The notes: generated by a model from the sequence alone, not told the origin. Numbered from the stretch's first letter, positions 52,266-61,403 are shown. The stretch: 64,000 bases of DNA from Halopseudomonas xinjiangensis (GCA_011050525.1 DRFO01000041.1:1-64000), one strand, 5' to 3'. Translations and numbers: made by a program.

Positions 52266-53294
52266 TCAACCCACCCGCAAGTGGCAACTCGCGCCTGCAT
52301 CGAAGGAAAAGATCGGAACGATCGCCTCGTCCTCGACGCGAGAGATATCGATAATCTTCCGCCCGAATTTGTAGCTACGCGAGCAATGAATAAGCAACTG
52401 GACGGCGCCGAGCACCTGATGTCCTGCCAGTTCGTAGCTAACCAACCCAGCCGCAGCCAGCATGTACTGGATCCGTTTTACCGCATCAGCAGGCCCATTC
52501 GCATGAATGCTGCTCGCGCCTCCCGTATGTCCGGTATTGCTTAGCTGCAGAAACGCATCGGCGGCGGCCGCATCGCGAATCTCACCCACCCATCCCCTGT
52601 CCGGCCGCTCACGGAGCATTAGCTTGATAAGACTGGCGAGGGTGATCGGCGTCACGCCCTCCTTGGGCCGGCGCCGGGGCGCTTCGTGCTCCACCGCGCC
52701 CGGGAGGGTCTGCTTCAAGTAGAGCTCCAGCGTGTCTTCTGCGCTGATGACTCGCTCGGACGGATCGATGAAAGCCGCACAGGCGCGCAGCACCGTGGTC
52801 TTGCCGGAGCCGGTATTGCCGGAGACCAGCATGGTGTCTCCGGCCCTCACTCGCTCGCCAATGAACTCAACCATTTCTTCACTTAATGCGCCGAATCGAA
52901 CCAGATCATCGAAAGCGTAGGATTGCTGCGGCGCGCACCGCAACGCGATGGTGGAACCAGAAGGCGTAACCGCAGGCAGCGTGCAGCACAAGCGTGAGCC
53001 ATCCGGAAAGCGAGCATCAAGAATCGGATTGTCGTCATCGACCAGCTGGTTTAGTCGATTGCCGACCTGCAGAATGAGCTCCTGCAGGGCCCGTTCCGAC
53101 TCAAACCTAGCATCAACCGGCTGCAACCGACCGCCCTTCTCTATCAGGATGTGATCGAAGCGATTGACCAGGATCTCTGTCACGTCCGGGTCTTGATAAA
53201 AATCGGCGAGCGGCGTGAAATAATGCAGCAGGAGATCCCAGCCGTTCTTTTCTGCAGCCGGTATCTCTCCGACCATCGTTTGAATCATGCTCAT
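52266..53294 (-). CDS. virB11: VirB11/TrbB-type T4SS ATPase
   Basis: 342 residues with Walker A VSGNTGSGKTTVLR, the Asp box ERVISAEDTLELYL, Walker B-type RPDRGWVGEIRDAAAADAF and the His box TGHTGGASSIHANGPADAV. It is a hexameric traffic ATPase at the base of the secretion channel. It is separated from the virB3-virB9 operon by 24 kb of accessory DNA, but on a circular molecule it would follow virB10 (outside the window). Its ATG overlaps the relaxase stop. Confidence 0.93.
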   Translation of the reverse strand: MSMIQTMVGEIPAAEKNGWDLLLHYFTPLADFYQDPDVTEILVNRFDHILIEKGGRLQPVDARFESERALQELILQVGNRLNQLVDDDNPILDARFPDGSRLCCTLPAVTPSGSTIALRCAPQQSYAFDDLVRFGALSEEMVEFIGERVRAGDTMLVSGNTGSGKTTVLRACAAFIDPSERVISAEDTLELYLKQTLPGAVEHEAPRRRPKEGVTPITLASLIKLMLRERPDRGWVGEIRDAAAADAFLQLSNTGHTGGASSIHANGPADAVKRIQYMLAAAGLVSYELAGHQVLGAVQLLIHCSRSYKFGRKIIDISRVEDEAIVPIFSFDAGASCHLRVG

Positions 53295-54034
53295 AAGGCG
53301 TACAACCCTTCGACGCTAAAAGTGAACAACTCGCGACGGTGGACTGGCGCAGCGTCGAAGGTACGCATGGTATCGAGCATCAGTTTCGCCCCGACGCCCG
53401 GCCGGTACACAGGCCATACCGGCTGCTCAAACTTGCTCTGGTACAGCCGAGCGAGCTGCTCGTTCGGAAAGACGTAGGCCACTTGAGAGTAATGCTCGGC
53501 GCGGATGTTTTTCAGGTGGGAGAGATAGATGTTATACACCCGAGCTGTCGACTTGTGATTGAGCTCAACCTCCAATGCTACCCGACGTCCATCCTTGAAC
53601 GTCAGGATGGCATCGGGCAACCGGACGGCCCGAAGATGTTTCAATGTTTTCTCAGGCCGTAGTGATTCGATATCGCTCCATCGAGCGATAATTGCGACCT
53701 GGATCGACAGCGAATGAATCAGCGACACCCAGGAAGGCAAACGCCGGCGGCGTTTGAGGTCAAGCTCGGGAACTAACATACGCGCGTACTCAAAGCCTGC
53801 ATCGGCCAGGCTGAGGATCCGGCGGCGGATGCCCGGCGCCGTGTCGCTCACGACGAAGCCCGACGTTTCGAGCTTTTTGAAGAAAGCATTCTGGCCATCT
53901 GCAGCGACGCCGAGCATGCCGGCGATCGTCTCGCGGTCCGAATAATCGAACCAGGCCAGCCAGCGAACTACCGCTTCGAGTTTATCGCGGCTGCGATCGA
54001 TCGCCGAGCCCCGAGACCATTCCGATATCAGCAT
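53291..54034 (-). CDS. MOBC-type relaxase (replication-relaxation family)
   Basis: 247 residues from an ATG at 54,034; a GTG start 72 nt upstream is possible. A winged-helix N-terminus (YSDRETIAGMLGVAADGQNA) and a restriction-enzyme-like core with LPDAILTFKDGRRVALEVEL and NHKSTARVYNIYLSH fit the replication-relaxation family, to which the CloDF13 MobC (MOBC) relaxase belongs. Asp, Glu and Lys of the PD-(D/E)xK-like site are visible. MOBC enzymes nick oriT without a catalytic tyrosine. It lies beside the repeat-rich oriT candidate. Confidence 0.72.
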   Translation of the reverse strand: MLISEWSRGSAIDRSRDKLEAVVRWLAWFDYSDRETIAGMLGVAADGQNAFFKKLETSGFVVSDTAPGIRRRILSLADAGFEYARMLVPELDLKRRRRLPSWVSLIHSLSIQVAIIARWSDIESLRPEKTLKHLRAVRLPDAILTFKDGRRVALEVELNHKSTARVYNIYLSHLKNIRAEHYSQVAYVFPNEQLARLYQSKFEQPVWPVYRPGVGAKLMLDTMRTFDAAPVHRRELFTFSVEGLYAL

Positions 54035-54106
54035 CCCAGCGCCCTTCTCCACCGCCCCGGGAAAGCGGTCAGGCGAGCTATAGGCGTCTGCCAAGACGCC
54101 GCCCAC

Positions 54107-54740
54107 CTCGCCACGAGATGGGCCGGGTCAAGCGACCGTAGGGAGCGGCCAACACCCAAAAGGTGTTGGCTCATCAAGCCTATCGAGGAGCGTTTACGCT
54201 CCTCGATAGGCGGGTAAAAAGCGAGAGAACAGATCCCTTCCGCGCCCACGCGGGAGGGAAGGAAAAATGGCCCCCAGGCCAGGTTTTTCCGTTCTGCCCT
54301 GACGTAGCCCGTCCAGGGCGAAGTCAGGGTGCGCAGCATTCGGCAGGCGGACGCCGCGCGCCCGTCCGGTGAAACCGGACCACCCTGGTTCCAGCGTAGA
54401 GCAGCTGAGGAAGGGAGGAACGACCGCACCGAAGCGTTGCGACACGCGAGGAAGCGGGGTGGTCCGGCTTTATCGGACGGGCGCGCGGGTGAATTTTGGT
54501 GACTAGCCCGTCCAGGGCGCCGGAAGCAAAAGAGGGTGGAGACTCGCATGCGAGTCGAAACCCTTACAAGCCAGGCGGGGCGCTCCCCCGACGGGCTATG
54601 AGCGGCCAGCGAGGCGCTCATACCACGCTCTCGGGTGGCGGGTTTCAGCCGCAAAAAGAGCGTTTTTCGTATCGCCTTATCTATGGATCTCATGTGTTTC
54701 TCGCTATTGGCTTGCGAATAGGAAGCGCAATAGCAAAATG
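54107..54740. other. Candidate oriT region: GC-rich non-coding DNA with nested inverted repeats
   Basis: Several strong symmetries occur within 630 bp. GCCAACACC/GGTGTTGGC (54,148-54,170). A perfect 14-bp stem starting CCTATCGAGGAGCG with a TTTA loop (54,179-54,210). A 31-bp arm at 54,355-54,385 matched 28/31 by its inverse at 54,457-54,487, each arm with an internal GTCCGG/CCGGAC hairpin. A 16-bp direct repeat TAGCCCGTCCAGGGCG (54,305, 54,504), and GACTCGCATGCGAGTC (54,541-54,556). No convincing gene. Its place upstream of the relaxase fits oriT. Confidence 0.62.
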
Positions 54741-54751
54741 CGCATATCTAT
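54738..54751. repeat. 14-bp motif shared with the T4SS promoter region
   Basis: ATGCGCATATCTAT is identical to 28,011-28,024. It sits at the right edge of the oriT candidate, followed by sequence with a possible small ORF that I do not support. Confidence 0.55.
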
Positions 54752-54843
54752 GAGCATTAAAGACGACTCATTTCGCTTGATCAAAAAGGTAATGTCGAAT
54801 TTGCGACGCCGGTCACGCCCCTGTGATCAATCGTCTGCAAGCA

Positions 54844-54897
54844 GTTTCCTATTAGGAAACTCGACCGACAGCAGACTAAAGTTTCCTGATAGAAAAC
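54844..54897. promoter_or_regulatory. Two 17-bp palindromic operators (GTTTCC-type)
   Basis: GTTTCCTATTAGGAAAC (54,844-54,860, perfect) and GTTTCCTGATAGAAAAC (54,881-54,897) lie 37 bp apart, framed by GCAGTTT/AAACTGC. Three more copies precede virD4 at 56.57-56.71 kb. They look like sites for one plasmid regulator. Confidence 0.65.
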
Positions 54898-55005
54898 TGC
54901 TCAGAGCAGCTTTTCCATAGAAGCAAGATCGCGGCCCCGGCGAAGCTTTAGTCGAAAATGAACGCTTCATCTGCATTGATGCATGCGATCACTTTCATCT
55001 GGACA

Positions 55006-55032
55006 TAAAAAACCCTGCCGAGGCAGGGTTTC
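55006..55032 (-). terminator. Rho-independent terminator of the 55,046 gene
   Basis: On the minus strand AAACCCTGCC pairs with GGCAGGGTTT, followed by a T tract. It lies 14 nt past the stop codon. Confidence 0.85.
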
Positions 55033-55045
55033 TAACGGCTCAGTG

Positions 55046-56125
55046 CTAGTCTGCCGCTGCTATTCGCTCGGCGTACTTTTCTTGGTCAGCAACGCGGGCG
55101 ACTTTTTCTATCTCAGCCCTAACAACTTTTCCGCTTCGGGTCTTGGTAATCAGGTGCAAAGCAACGACTCGTTTACCCCACTCCGCCTCCTGTAAGAGAT
55201 CAAGAATGTGATCGGTAATCATCGCTCCATCTCTCGGTAGCAAGGCGATTATCTCCTGCCCACGCGTGACATCAAATAGCTTGAATCTGTATTCTAAATC
55301 ATTCGAATGGTCAACGTTAAGAATCCTATAAACACCTGACACACGATCCTCGACCGACTTATTTCTAGGCGAGTTACTAAGCTCGTTAACCACCCTGCCG
55401 GGAACATTAACACCCTGCATTTCAATGCTATCGGCGTCCTTGGTGCTGGCAATGAAGTCATCGTAAGCCGAAGCCATATGCTGGGATGCGGTGTAAAGCT
55501 GCGGCATTTGCTCGACGACCTTTTCAAACATCTGCCCCATTGCCAACATGCGCTGATCGTCAGCTCGCTGCATCGTTTCCAACGTATCGAGACGCTCTTG
55601 CCTCTCTGCCTCACGCTCTAGTAAGGCGATCTCAGCCAAACGGATCTCTTTCTTTTGATCGAGATAGTTATTTACGGAATACCCACCGACGACCATCAAC
55701 CCGATCGACAAAATAGTAATCATCTTCGTACGAGGATCCATGTCCTTAATCCCCTCCACTAGCGCATCACTCATCTTTTCAACGTGGTCTTCCAGCTTTG
55801 CCAAAAAACCAGAACTACCCTCTCCGACCTCGACCAATATTTTTAACTGGTCTCGCTCGTGATCCCGCAGTCTACGTGACGAGTCGGCGTAGCGGATCAA
55901 GGCGTAAGATTTGTTCAGGTTCTTTTGGAAACTAAGGAACGATGACATCAGCTCGGGGGTGATGGTCGAATGATAGCGCTCGCCCTTGACATGTAATTCG
56001 AACTTTGGCCAGTTGACGAAACTGACCTCAGGCACCTGCGCATCCTCGCTGTTCAACAGACGCTCGAGCAGGCTTAAGGCGTCATCATCCGTCCTGATTT
56101 CCATTTCAACTCCGATATCATCCAT
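55046..56125 (-). CDS. Unknown single-span membrane protein next to oriT
   Basis: 359 residues, family not recognised. The N-terminal ~130 residues are soluble (WPKFELHVKGERYHSTITPE, SYALIRYADSSRRLRDHERD). A membrane helix (MITILSIGLMVVGGYSVNNYL) lies around 155-175. A Glu/Arg coiled coil (RLAEIALLEREAERQERLDT) follows, then a ~120-residue C-terminal domain with beta strands (GVYRILNVDHSNDLEYRFKL, IIALLPRDGAMITDHILDLL). It is monocistronic with its own terminator, between oriT and virD4. Roles in exclusion, recipient defence or anti-defence are possible; none is shown. Confidence 0.7.
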   Translation of the reverse strand: MDDIGVEMEIRTDDDALSLLERLLNSEDAQVPEVSFVNWPKFELHVKGERYHSTITPELMSSFLSFQKNLNKSYALIRYADSSRRLRDHERDQLKILVEVGEGSSGFLAKLEDHVEKMSDALVEGIKDMDPRTKMITILSIGLMVVGGYSVNNYLDQKKEIRLAEIALLEREAERQERLDTLETMQRADDQRMLAMGQMFEKVVEQMPQLYTASQHMASAYDDFIASTKDADSIEMQGVNVPGRVVNELSNSPRNKSVEDRVSGVYRILNVDHSNDLEYRFKLFDVTRGQEIIALLPRDGAMITDHILDLLQEAEWGKRVVALHLITKTRSGKVVRAEIEKVARVADQEKYAERIAAAD

Positions 56126-56716
56126 TTTCAGCCGAGCAATCTAGCACCCCTGAGAGCCGATTGCACGACCGGAACCATCGACGTAAACCTCAATGGCCTC
56201 CCGCGACAGTAAGCAACCGAAGGCTAATTGGGCTCGGAACACCGGTTCCGGACTCGGTTGCCTACGGTGGGGCCCGCCAGCGGAGGCTTCGCCCCACTGC
56301 TGACAAGCTCAGCTTCCTTAGCAATGCTGCACAGCATGTTCGGCGCCTGCTGCGGGTCGTTAGTGGCTCGGCCATTGCCGGATTCTGGCTTCCGCTAGCT
56401 GAGCTTGCAGTAATGAGCTCACCGATTAACAGCCGCCGCTGCTTGTCCATGTGCAAGTTTCAAGATTTTTCCCATAAATCTCATCCCAGCGCTCGCCTTG
56501 CCGCGTCGATACCAAGAGATTGTGAGAAGCGCGTCACGTGCGTTGCCCTAAGCAGTTGCGCCAAAGTTTCCTATTAGGAAACTGGCCGAGAGCAGCCTAC
56601 CCATGAAGCGGGCAAGCATGCGGAAAGCACCGCATCAGACTCACAGGATCCCGATTTTTTCCTAATAGGAAACTTTTTTTCTTCACAACCGGTTTCCAAT
56701 ATAGAAACGGAGTGCC
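56126..56716. promoter_or_regulatory. Regulatory region of the virD4-parA-parB operon
   Basis: This 590-bp gap carries three GTTTCC-type palindromes: 56,566-56,582 (perfect, identical to 54,844), 56,657-56,673 (TTTCCTAATAGGAAA core) and 56,692-56,708 (GTTTCCAATATAGAAAC), the last ending 8 nt before the virD4 ATG. They probably overlap its promoter and ribosome site and allow repression. A 138-codon ORF in the gap has no support. Confidence 0.62.
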
Positions 56717-58690
56717 ATGGATCTTTTACGTTTCGTTCTGGATAACACCAACCCGCTTCTAGCCGCCCTCGCCGCTTTGACGCTTGGCGTCCTCCTGGTC
56801 CTGAGTACCTCCGGCGCGGTACGGGAAACCGATGAGACGACGGCTTTCGAGCTATTTCTAATCTGGGCCAGGCGCGCACTGATTATTCTGCTCTTCACCG
56901 GGCTACCCCTGTTTGCGGCATTTCTTTTCGTACTGGCGTTGGTTGCTTCGGACAATGACCTGAGCTTCGCCCACCAGTACATGGATCTGTGGATGCAGGA
57001 GGTAGCTGACGCTATTGCCGACTTGTGGTGGTCACTTGTGGTGGTACTACTATTTCCCCTGACAGTCCGAGTTTTCGCGTTGCGTTTCCTGCGCCCTTTC
57101 ATCTCGTCATGGGTGCGCAAGTTCCGGGTTCGCCAATCCGGTGACGCGGTATCGGATGTGCGCGTGGAGATGGAAAAGCTCAAGGCTAAAGACTTTGACC
57201 CTCACCGATACTACAAAAACGAAGCCATGTTTCTCGGGCTCGATGAATGCGGTAAGCCGGTCTACATGGATGATGTGACGTTTAGAAAAAACCATTTAAA
57301 GATTATTGGCCCGTCACAAACGGGCAAAGGCGTTGGTCTTGGCGTCCTCCTCGACCAAGCGATCGCCAAAGGGTGGGGCGTCTGGTTCATCGACCTCAAG
57401 CCAGACGATTTCATTTACGACATCATGCGCGAGAGCTGCGAGCGCAATAAACGTAGCCCCCCTACTCTGCTGGACTTCAATGGAATCGGCCCCGGCTCCT
57501 ATGCACCTTTCGTATCCGGAACGGCGCGGGAGCGTCGTGAACGGGTGGTCAAGGCGTACAGTTTGGCCGATTCAGGACAGCAAGCAGATTTCTATAAGCG
57601 TAACGAACGCGAAGTGCTCGATTTTCTCATGCCGCTATGGGACGGAACCCTGCCGCATTTGAGCGCTCTGCTGCGCGGCAAGCATCCAGCCATCAACGAC
57701 CATCAACGCCAATGGATTTTGAGCAACTCCGGAAGCCTTCGCTCCAACACCAGCGAATTCAGTCAGCTTGAAGCCCTATGTGCCGAAAGATCGAACAGTC
57801 TAGACGTAAAAAGTGAGCTGGACGCGGGTCGAGTGGTCTATGTGCGATCCCATTTGAAAGATACAGTCGTACGCAAGGGAACGGTCGCGCTGCTGGATGA
57901 ATTGATTCAGATTGCGCTTCGCGCGCCCATCCAGCAGCCCATCTTCATCGGTATCGATGAATGCAGATTCGTGGTCTCCGACACGCTGGCTGATGCGCTG
58001 GCCACTGTGCTATCAAAGAACATCAATTTGGGGCTGTGCTACCAATCGGTGAATGATCTGTTGAATCTTCCGGACAAAAGCCTCAACGCACAATCGATCA
58101 AGACCGGTATTGAGACCAACACCCAGATAACCATCAGTTATCGCGCTAACGATTTTGATACCGCCGAATGGGTGTCAGGATTGACCGGCACAACCGCAAA
58201 AACGGTAACCAAACTGGAGAAGGTGGAAATCAACCAGGGCGGTGCAGAAGAATGGGCAGGTGAACGCTCGGTTGGCCAAGTTGAAGAGCAGCTCATCACA
58301 CCTAATCAGCTTCTGTCGCTGCCGCCACGAATTGGAGCCATCATTCGTCCTAACGTATTATCATCGTTGCTCTATACCTGCTGGGTACCGGTCACTGAAT
58401 TCAAGGGCATGCCAGCGCGCCCGGAGACGACCCATCGAGCGGAACCACTCGATTCGCGCGAAGCTGCCCAACCACAGCCACTGGCCAAAAAAATCAAAAA
58501 AACGGATAGCACGGATAAAATCAAACCCGTTAAGCTCAGCGCAGACGAGGAGGCGGCCATTAGCGTCGCCCTGGCTGGCATACTAGATAGCAACGCATTC
58601 AATAGCGGCAAACTACGGACAGATAAGGGGAGCCAAGATGACTCGCCTGCTCTGGATCTTTCTCAACTCGACGATATAGAGGGTCTCTGA
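56717..58690 (+). CDS. virD4: VirD4/TraG-type coupling protein
   Basis: 657 residues. The N-terminus has about three membrane helices (LLAALAALTLGVLLVLS, LIILLFTGLPLFAAFLFVLA, LWWSLVVVLLFPLTVRVF). A cytoplasmic ATPase follows with Walker A GPSQTGKGVGLGVLLD (about residue 196), Walker B in PIFIGIDECRFVV, and the C-terminal Gln-containing motif region. It links the relaxase-DNA complex to the T4SS. The stop overlaps the parA start (TGATG), so transfer and partition genes share one operon. Confidence 0.9.
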   Translation: MDLLRFVLDNTNPLLAALAALTLGVLLVLSTSGAVRETDETTAFELFLIWARRALIILLFTGLPLFAAFLFVLALVASDNDLSFAHQYMDLWMQEVADAIADLWWSLVVVLLFPLTVRVFALRFLRPFISSWVRKFRVRQSGDAVSDVRVEMEKLKAKDFDPHRYYKNEAMFLGLDECGKPVYMDDVTFRKNHLKIIGPSQTGKGVGLGVLLDQAIAKGWGVWFIDLKPDDFIYDIMRESCERNKRSPPTLLDFNGIGPGSYAPFVSGTARERRERVVKAYSLADSGQQADFYKRNEREVLDFLMPLWDGTLPHLSALLRGKHPAINDHQRQWILSNSGSLRSNTSEFSQLEALCAERSNSLDVKSELDAGRVVYVRSHLKDTVVRKGTVALLDELIQIALRAPIQQPIFIGIDECRFVVSDTLADALATVLSKNINLGLCYQSVNDLLNLPDKSLNAQSIKTGIETNTQITISYRANDFDTAEWVSGLTGTTAKTVTKLEKVEINQGGAEEWAGERSVGQVEEQLITPNQLLSLPPRIGAIIRPNVLSSLLYTCWVPVTEFKGMPARPETTHRAEPLDSREAAQPQPLAKKIKKTDSTDKIKPVKLSADEEAAISVALAGILDSNAFNSGKLRTDKGSQDDSPALDLSQLDDIEGL

Positions 58691-59319
58691 TGATCTACGC
58701 GATCGTTCACATCAAGGGTGGCGTGTCCAAAACCACTAACGCAGTGCACCTGGCGACCGAATCTGCCAAACGTGGTCCAACCCTGCTGATTGATGGAGAC
58801 CCTCAGGCCAGCGCGGCGTCTTGGGCAGCGTGGAGAAGGGAGGCGGGCCACCATCCGAGCCCGACCACCACGGTTTTGCGCGGCAAAGCCATCTTTGATG
58901 AAGGCAAAGTGCTGAGCAAGGGCTTCCTGAATACCATCATTGATGCCGGCGGTCGGGATTCTGCAGGGCTTCGCTCCGCCTTGTTGTTGGCGGATCTGGC
59001 GATTGTGCCGGTCGGCGCGAGCAGCTTCGATGCAGCCACCATGACGGACCTGCAGGAAATCATTGAGATGGCCAAGGATTTCAATACCAATCTAAAGGTA
59101 AAAATTCTGATGTCGCGCATCGATCCACGCACACGGAACACGGAAACCGCTGAAATGATTAGTTTTTTGAAGGAAGAAGGACTCGAGATCCTCGAAGCGG
59201 TCGTGTGCGAGCGGGTCGGCTTTCGCAGAGCTATCAAAGAAGGCGCTACGGTAGAGGAACTGGGCAAAGACAAGAGTGCGATCGCCGAAATGCGCGCGCT
59301 CTATGAGGAGGTGCTGTAA
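58690..59319 (+). CDS. parA: ParA-family partition ATPase
   Basis: 209 residues. Deviant Walker A IKGGVSKTTNAVHLA, Walker A' region LLIDGDPQASAASWA, and IIDAGGRDSAGLRSA. A small ParA/MinD-type (type Ib-like) without N-terminal HTH. It drives segregation with the adjacent ParB. It overlaps virD4 by 1 nt and parB by 1 nt. Confidence 0.93.
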   Translation: MIYAIVHIKGGVSKTTNAVHLATESAKRGPTLLIDGDPQASAASWAAWRREAGHHPSPTTTVLRGKAIFDEGKVLSKGFLNTIIDAGGRDSAGLRSALLLADLAIVPVGASSFDAATMTDLQEIIEMAKDFNTNLKVKILMSRIDPRTRNTETAEMISFLKEEGLEILEAVVCERVGFRRAIKEGATVEELGKDKSAIAEMRALYEEVL

Positions 59320-60215
59320 TGCGGGGTAAGCCAGATCTTAACCAGTTTTTGAGTGGCGGCGCTGCAGCCGCGGCAGAAGAATTTGAGCCCCGGAGCGCTG
59401 CGCAGATTGTCGCGCTTAGCCTGGACCAGCTTCGACCCAATGATCAGCAGGATCGGGATGATCTGGAAGGGGAGGACGCTCGCGAGCATATCCGCTCTCT
59501 AGCCGAGTCGATGAAGCTCAAGTTACCCAACGGCGAGCTGTATGGCGTCCGTCGCCCGATAGAGGTCCGCTCGGCCGACGCAGACGGCTTGCATGAAATA
59601 ATCGCCGGTGAAAACCGCTGGCGAGCCGCGAAGCTGGCGGGCCTGGAGACCGTGCCGTGCATTATCAAGGACGGCGATGCGTTCGAAAATCGTCTGGACC
59701 ACGTCACTGACAACGCCCTTCGCCGCAACCTGAGTCTGTGGGAGCAAGCTAATTCCATTCGCCGAGACCAAGATGAGTACGGTCTTAACACGCAACAGGT
59801 CATTATTGCTCACGGTTTGCGCAACAAGTCCCAACTGAGCAAGCTCATGGCAGTATTTAAGTTGAGCGAGGAAGCCCAAGCCTTCGTCCGGAAGGGGTAT
59901 GTGCAGGATCCAAATCTGGTCTACGAACTGCGAAAGCTTCCTGAGGAGCAACTCGCGAAGCTCGGCAAGCGCGTGATTGATAAAGGTGAGGCGTTCCCCA
60001 CAGCGCTCAAAGCGCTGCTTCCCAAAGAAGGCAGAATCAAAACAGTGGCAGGGGAGGGCGCCCAGCAGCGAGCCGAGCGCGTGATATTAACCTTGAGTCC
60101 CCAGGCCGCCCGCGCATTGGCTTCGCTATTGAACCTTCCTACGGACGACGATCTGGCGAGCCTGGCCAAGCAGCTGCAGGCCTCTATCAACGCTTGGGCA
60201 GAAGTGGAAGCCTGA
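59319..60215 (+). CDS. parB: ParB-family partition protein
   Basis: 298 residues. ParB N-terminal domain with the CTPase motif GENRWRAAKLAGLETV and DNALRRNLSLWEQANSI, then the HTH domain (TQQVIIAHGLRNKSQLSKLM) and a C-terminal dimerisation part (ARALASLLNLPTDDDLASLA). It binds a centromere-like site and works with ParA. No clear parS repeat was identified in the window. Confidence 0.92.
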   Translation: MRGKPDLNQFLSGGAAAAAEEFEPRSAAQIVALSLDQLRPNDQQDRDDLEGEDAREHIRSLAESMKLKLPNGELYGVRRPIEVRSADADGLHEIIAGENRWRAAKLAGLETVPCIIKDGDAFENRLDHVTDNALRRNLSLWEQANSIRRDQDEYGLNTQQVIIAHGLRNKSQLSKLMAVFKLSEEAQAFVRKGYVQDPNLVYELRKLPEEQLAKLGKRVIDKGEAFPTALKALLPKEGRIKTVAGEGAQQRAERVILTLSPQAARALASLLNLPTDDDLASLAKQLQASINAWAEVEA

Positions 60216-60216
60216 G

Positions 60217-60372
60217 ATGGCCCTGGTGCGCCTAGCTAAACCCAGTGATTATGTCGCTGTTCGTGTGCTGAGACGCACCATGTACCGCTGCCGTGCCATG
60301 AAAGACTATGCCCAGGGAGTCCCGCCAACTCGCCGGAGGAGGGGACTGCGCAGCTCAACTAATGACAAATAG
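60217..60372 (+). CDS. Short basic ORF downstream of parB
   Basis: 51 residues starting 1 nt after the parB stop (MALVRLAKPSDYVAVRVLRR), with an Arg-rich tail (TRRRRGLRSS). Its tight spacing to parB suggests translation, but there is no recognised family. It may be a remnant. Confidence 0.35.
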   Translation: MALVRLAKPSDYVAVRVLRRTMYRCRAMKDYAQGVPPTRRRRGLRSSTNDK

Positions 60373-60438
60373 CCATTACTCTAAACGCCCCGCTCGAGAC
60401 CCAGTGAGAAAGCCTCGAGGACATTCGTTGCCTGGTGT

Positions 60439-60684
60439 TTGAAGTCAGAAGGGGAGGGCGGTCACCTTGTAGCGTGTGAACTCGTTCACGCTTATACCAA
60501 CAAAGCCCACCGAATAACGTTTCCACGCGAGCCGGAGCGATACAATGAGAAGCAACTGGCGAAGCTATACGAGTTAGCTTTTCTGAACGACCTGGTTAAG
60601 GAGCTGCCTGCCCAAGTAGTCTTGAAGCTGCGAAACCTCTACTCAGGTATGCCGCATGACCAAGATGGAACCCTTCGAATATGA
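60439..60684 (+). CDS. Small hypothetical plasmid protein
   Basis: 81 codons from a TTG, with plausible protein text (LVHAYTNKAHRITFPREPER, KQLAKLYELAFLNDLVKELP) and no ATG. It overlaps the next gene by 29 nt. It could be a real gene with a non-ATG start or the broken front of a longer one. Confidence 0.4.
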   Translation: MKSEGEGGHLVACELVHAYTNKAHRITFPREPERYNEKQLAKLYELAFLNDLVKELPAQVVLKLRNLYSGMPHDQDGTLRI

Positions 60685-61243
60685 CGTTAAGATAACGGTT
60701 CATGATCTGTATTTGATCATTCTGTGGGACACAAACTATTTCGACAGTCGTCCCGAGAGCAAAAGGATTTGTGGGAAGCGGGTAGCCGATGGCCTGTTCT
60801 CGGTGGAGGCTTTCGCCAGCAACCCTAAACCCGAGTACCGAATCGCACAAGCATTGGGCGAAAAGCTCAGACCCCAGCTGAGCGAGGCCATCAAACAAAC
60901 CGAGTATCACCTCAAGGCCAGTCTGGATGCTGTTTATGCGGATCTACAGGACCCCTTGGTTACTGCGATCGACACAGCATCCCCACCTACCAATGCCTAC
61001 ATGCTGTTTGTGGAAAAAGGGAAGGGTGCCCCGCTAGTCAACAGCTTTATCAGGCTGTTCATACTCATGGATCATATTACGACCGGACTCAAGAGCCTGC
61101 ACTTCAAGGGCTGTTTGACCAAAGCGGAATACAAAAAAAGAGAAGATGCTGACGCCAAGCCGCTTCGTAAGCTCATGAATGATTTGAACGTAATCATCAA
61201 GAAGTACCACCAGCAGCGTAAGACACTATCTGCAAAACCGTAA
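60656..61243 (+). CDS. Hypothetical plasmid/ICE protein (possibly AcaB/DUF1845-like)
   Basis: 195 residues, soluble and mostly helical (YDVKITVHDLYLIILWDTNY, SPPTNAYMLFVEKGKGAPLV, SFIRLFILMDHITTGLKSLH, MNDLNVIIKKYHQQRK). The overall pattern faintly recalls DUF1845/PFL_4669 integrating-element proteins (an NPYAYM-like motif and a long C-terminal helix), but I am not sure. It lies in the backbone downstream of parB. Confidence 0.5.
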   Translation: MTKMEPFEYDVKITVHDLYLIILWDTNYFDSRPESKRICGKRVADGLFSVEAFASNPKPEYRIAQALGEKLRPQLSEAIKQTEYHLKASLDAVYADLQDPLVTAIDTASPPTNAYMLFVEKGKGAPLVNSFIRLFILMDHITTGLKSLHFKGCLTKAEYKKREDADAKPLRKLMNDLNVIIKKYHQQRKTLSAKP

Positions 61244-61403
61244 TTTTTCCTGCAGACGACTAAGCTACTTTTGTGATCGCTTCGGTAATCCACGGTATCG
61301 CTTTTGGATCCAGCTCTTGGCTGGGGTAGGATCGATTCGTCAGCGTTTAGAGCACATGGCTGACTGAAATGCTCTCCTACTAACCGTTACAAGGACACAT
61401 CTT

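Noticed and set aside
54028..54693. 221-codon minus-strand ORF and several plus-strand ORFs in the oriT candidate
   Set aside because: GC-rich shadows over inverted repeats; composition dominated by Arg/Pro/Ser/Ala and no family features.
56161..56577. 138-codon ORF upstream of virD4
   Set aside because: It covers operator palindromes and shows no protein-like pattern.
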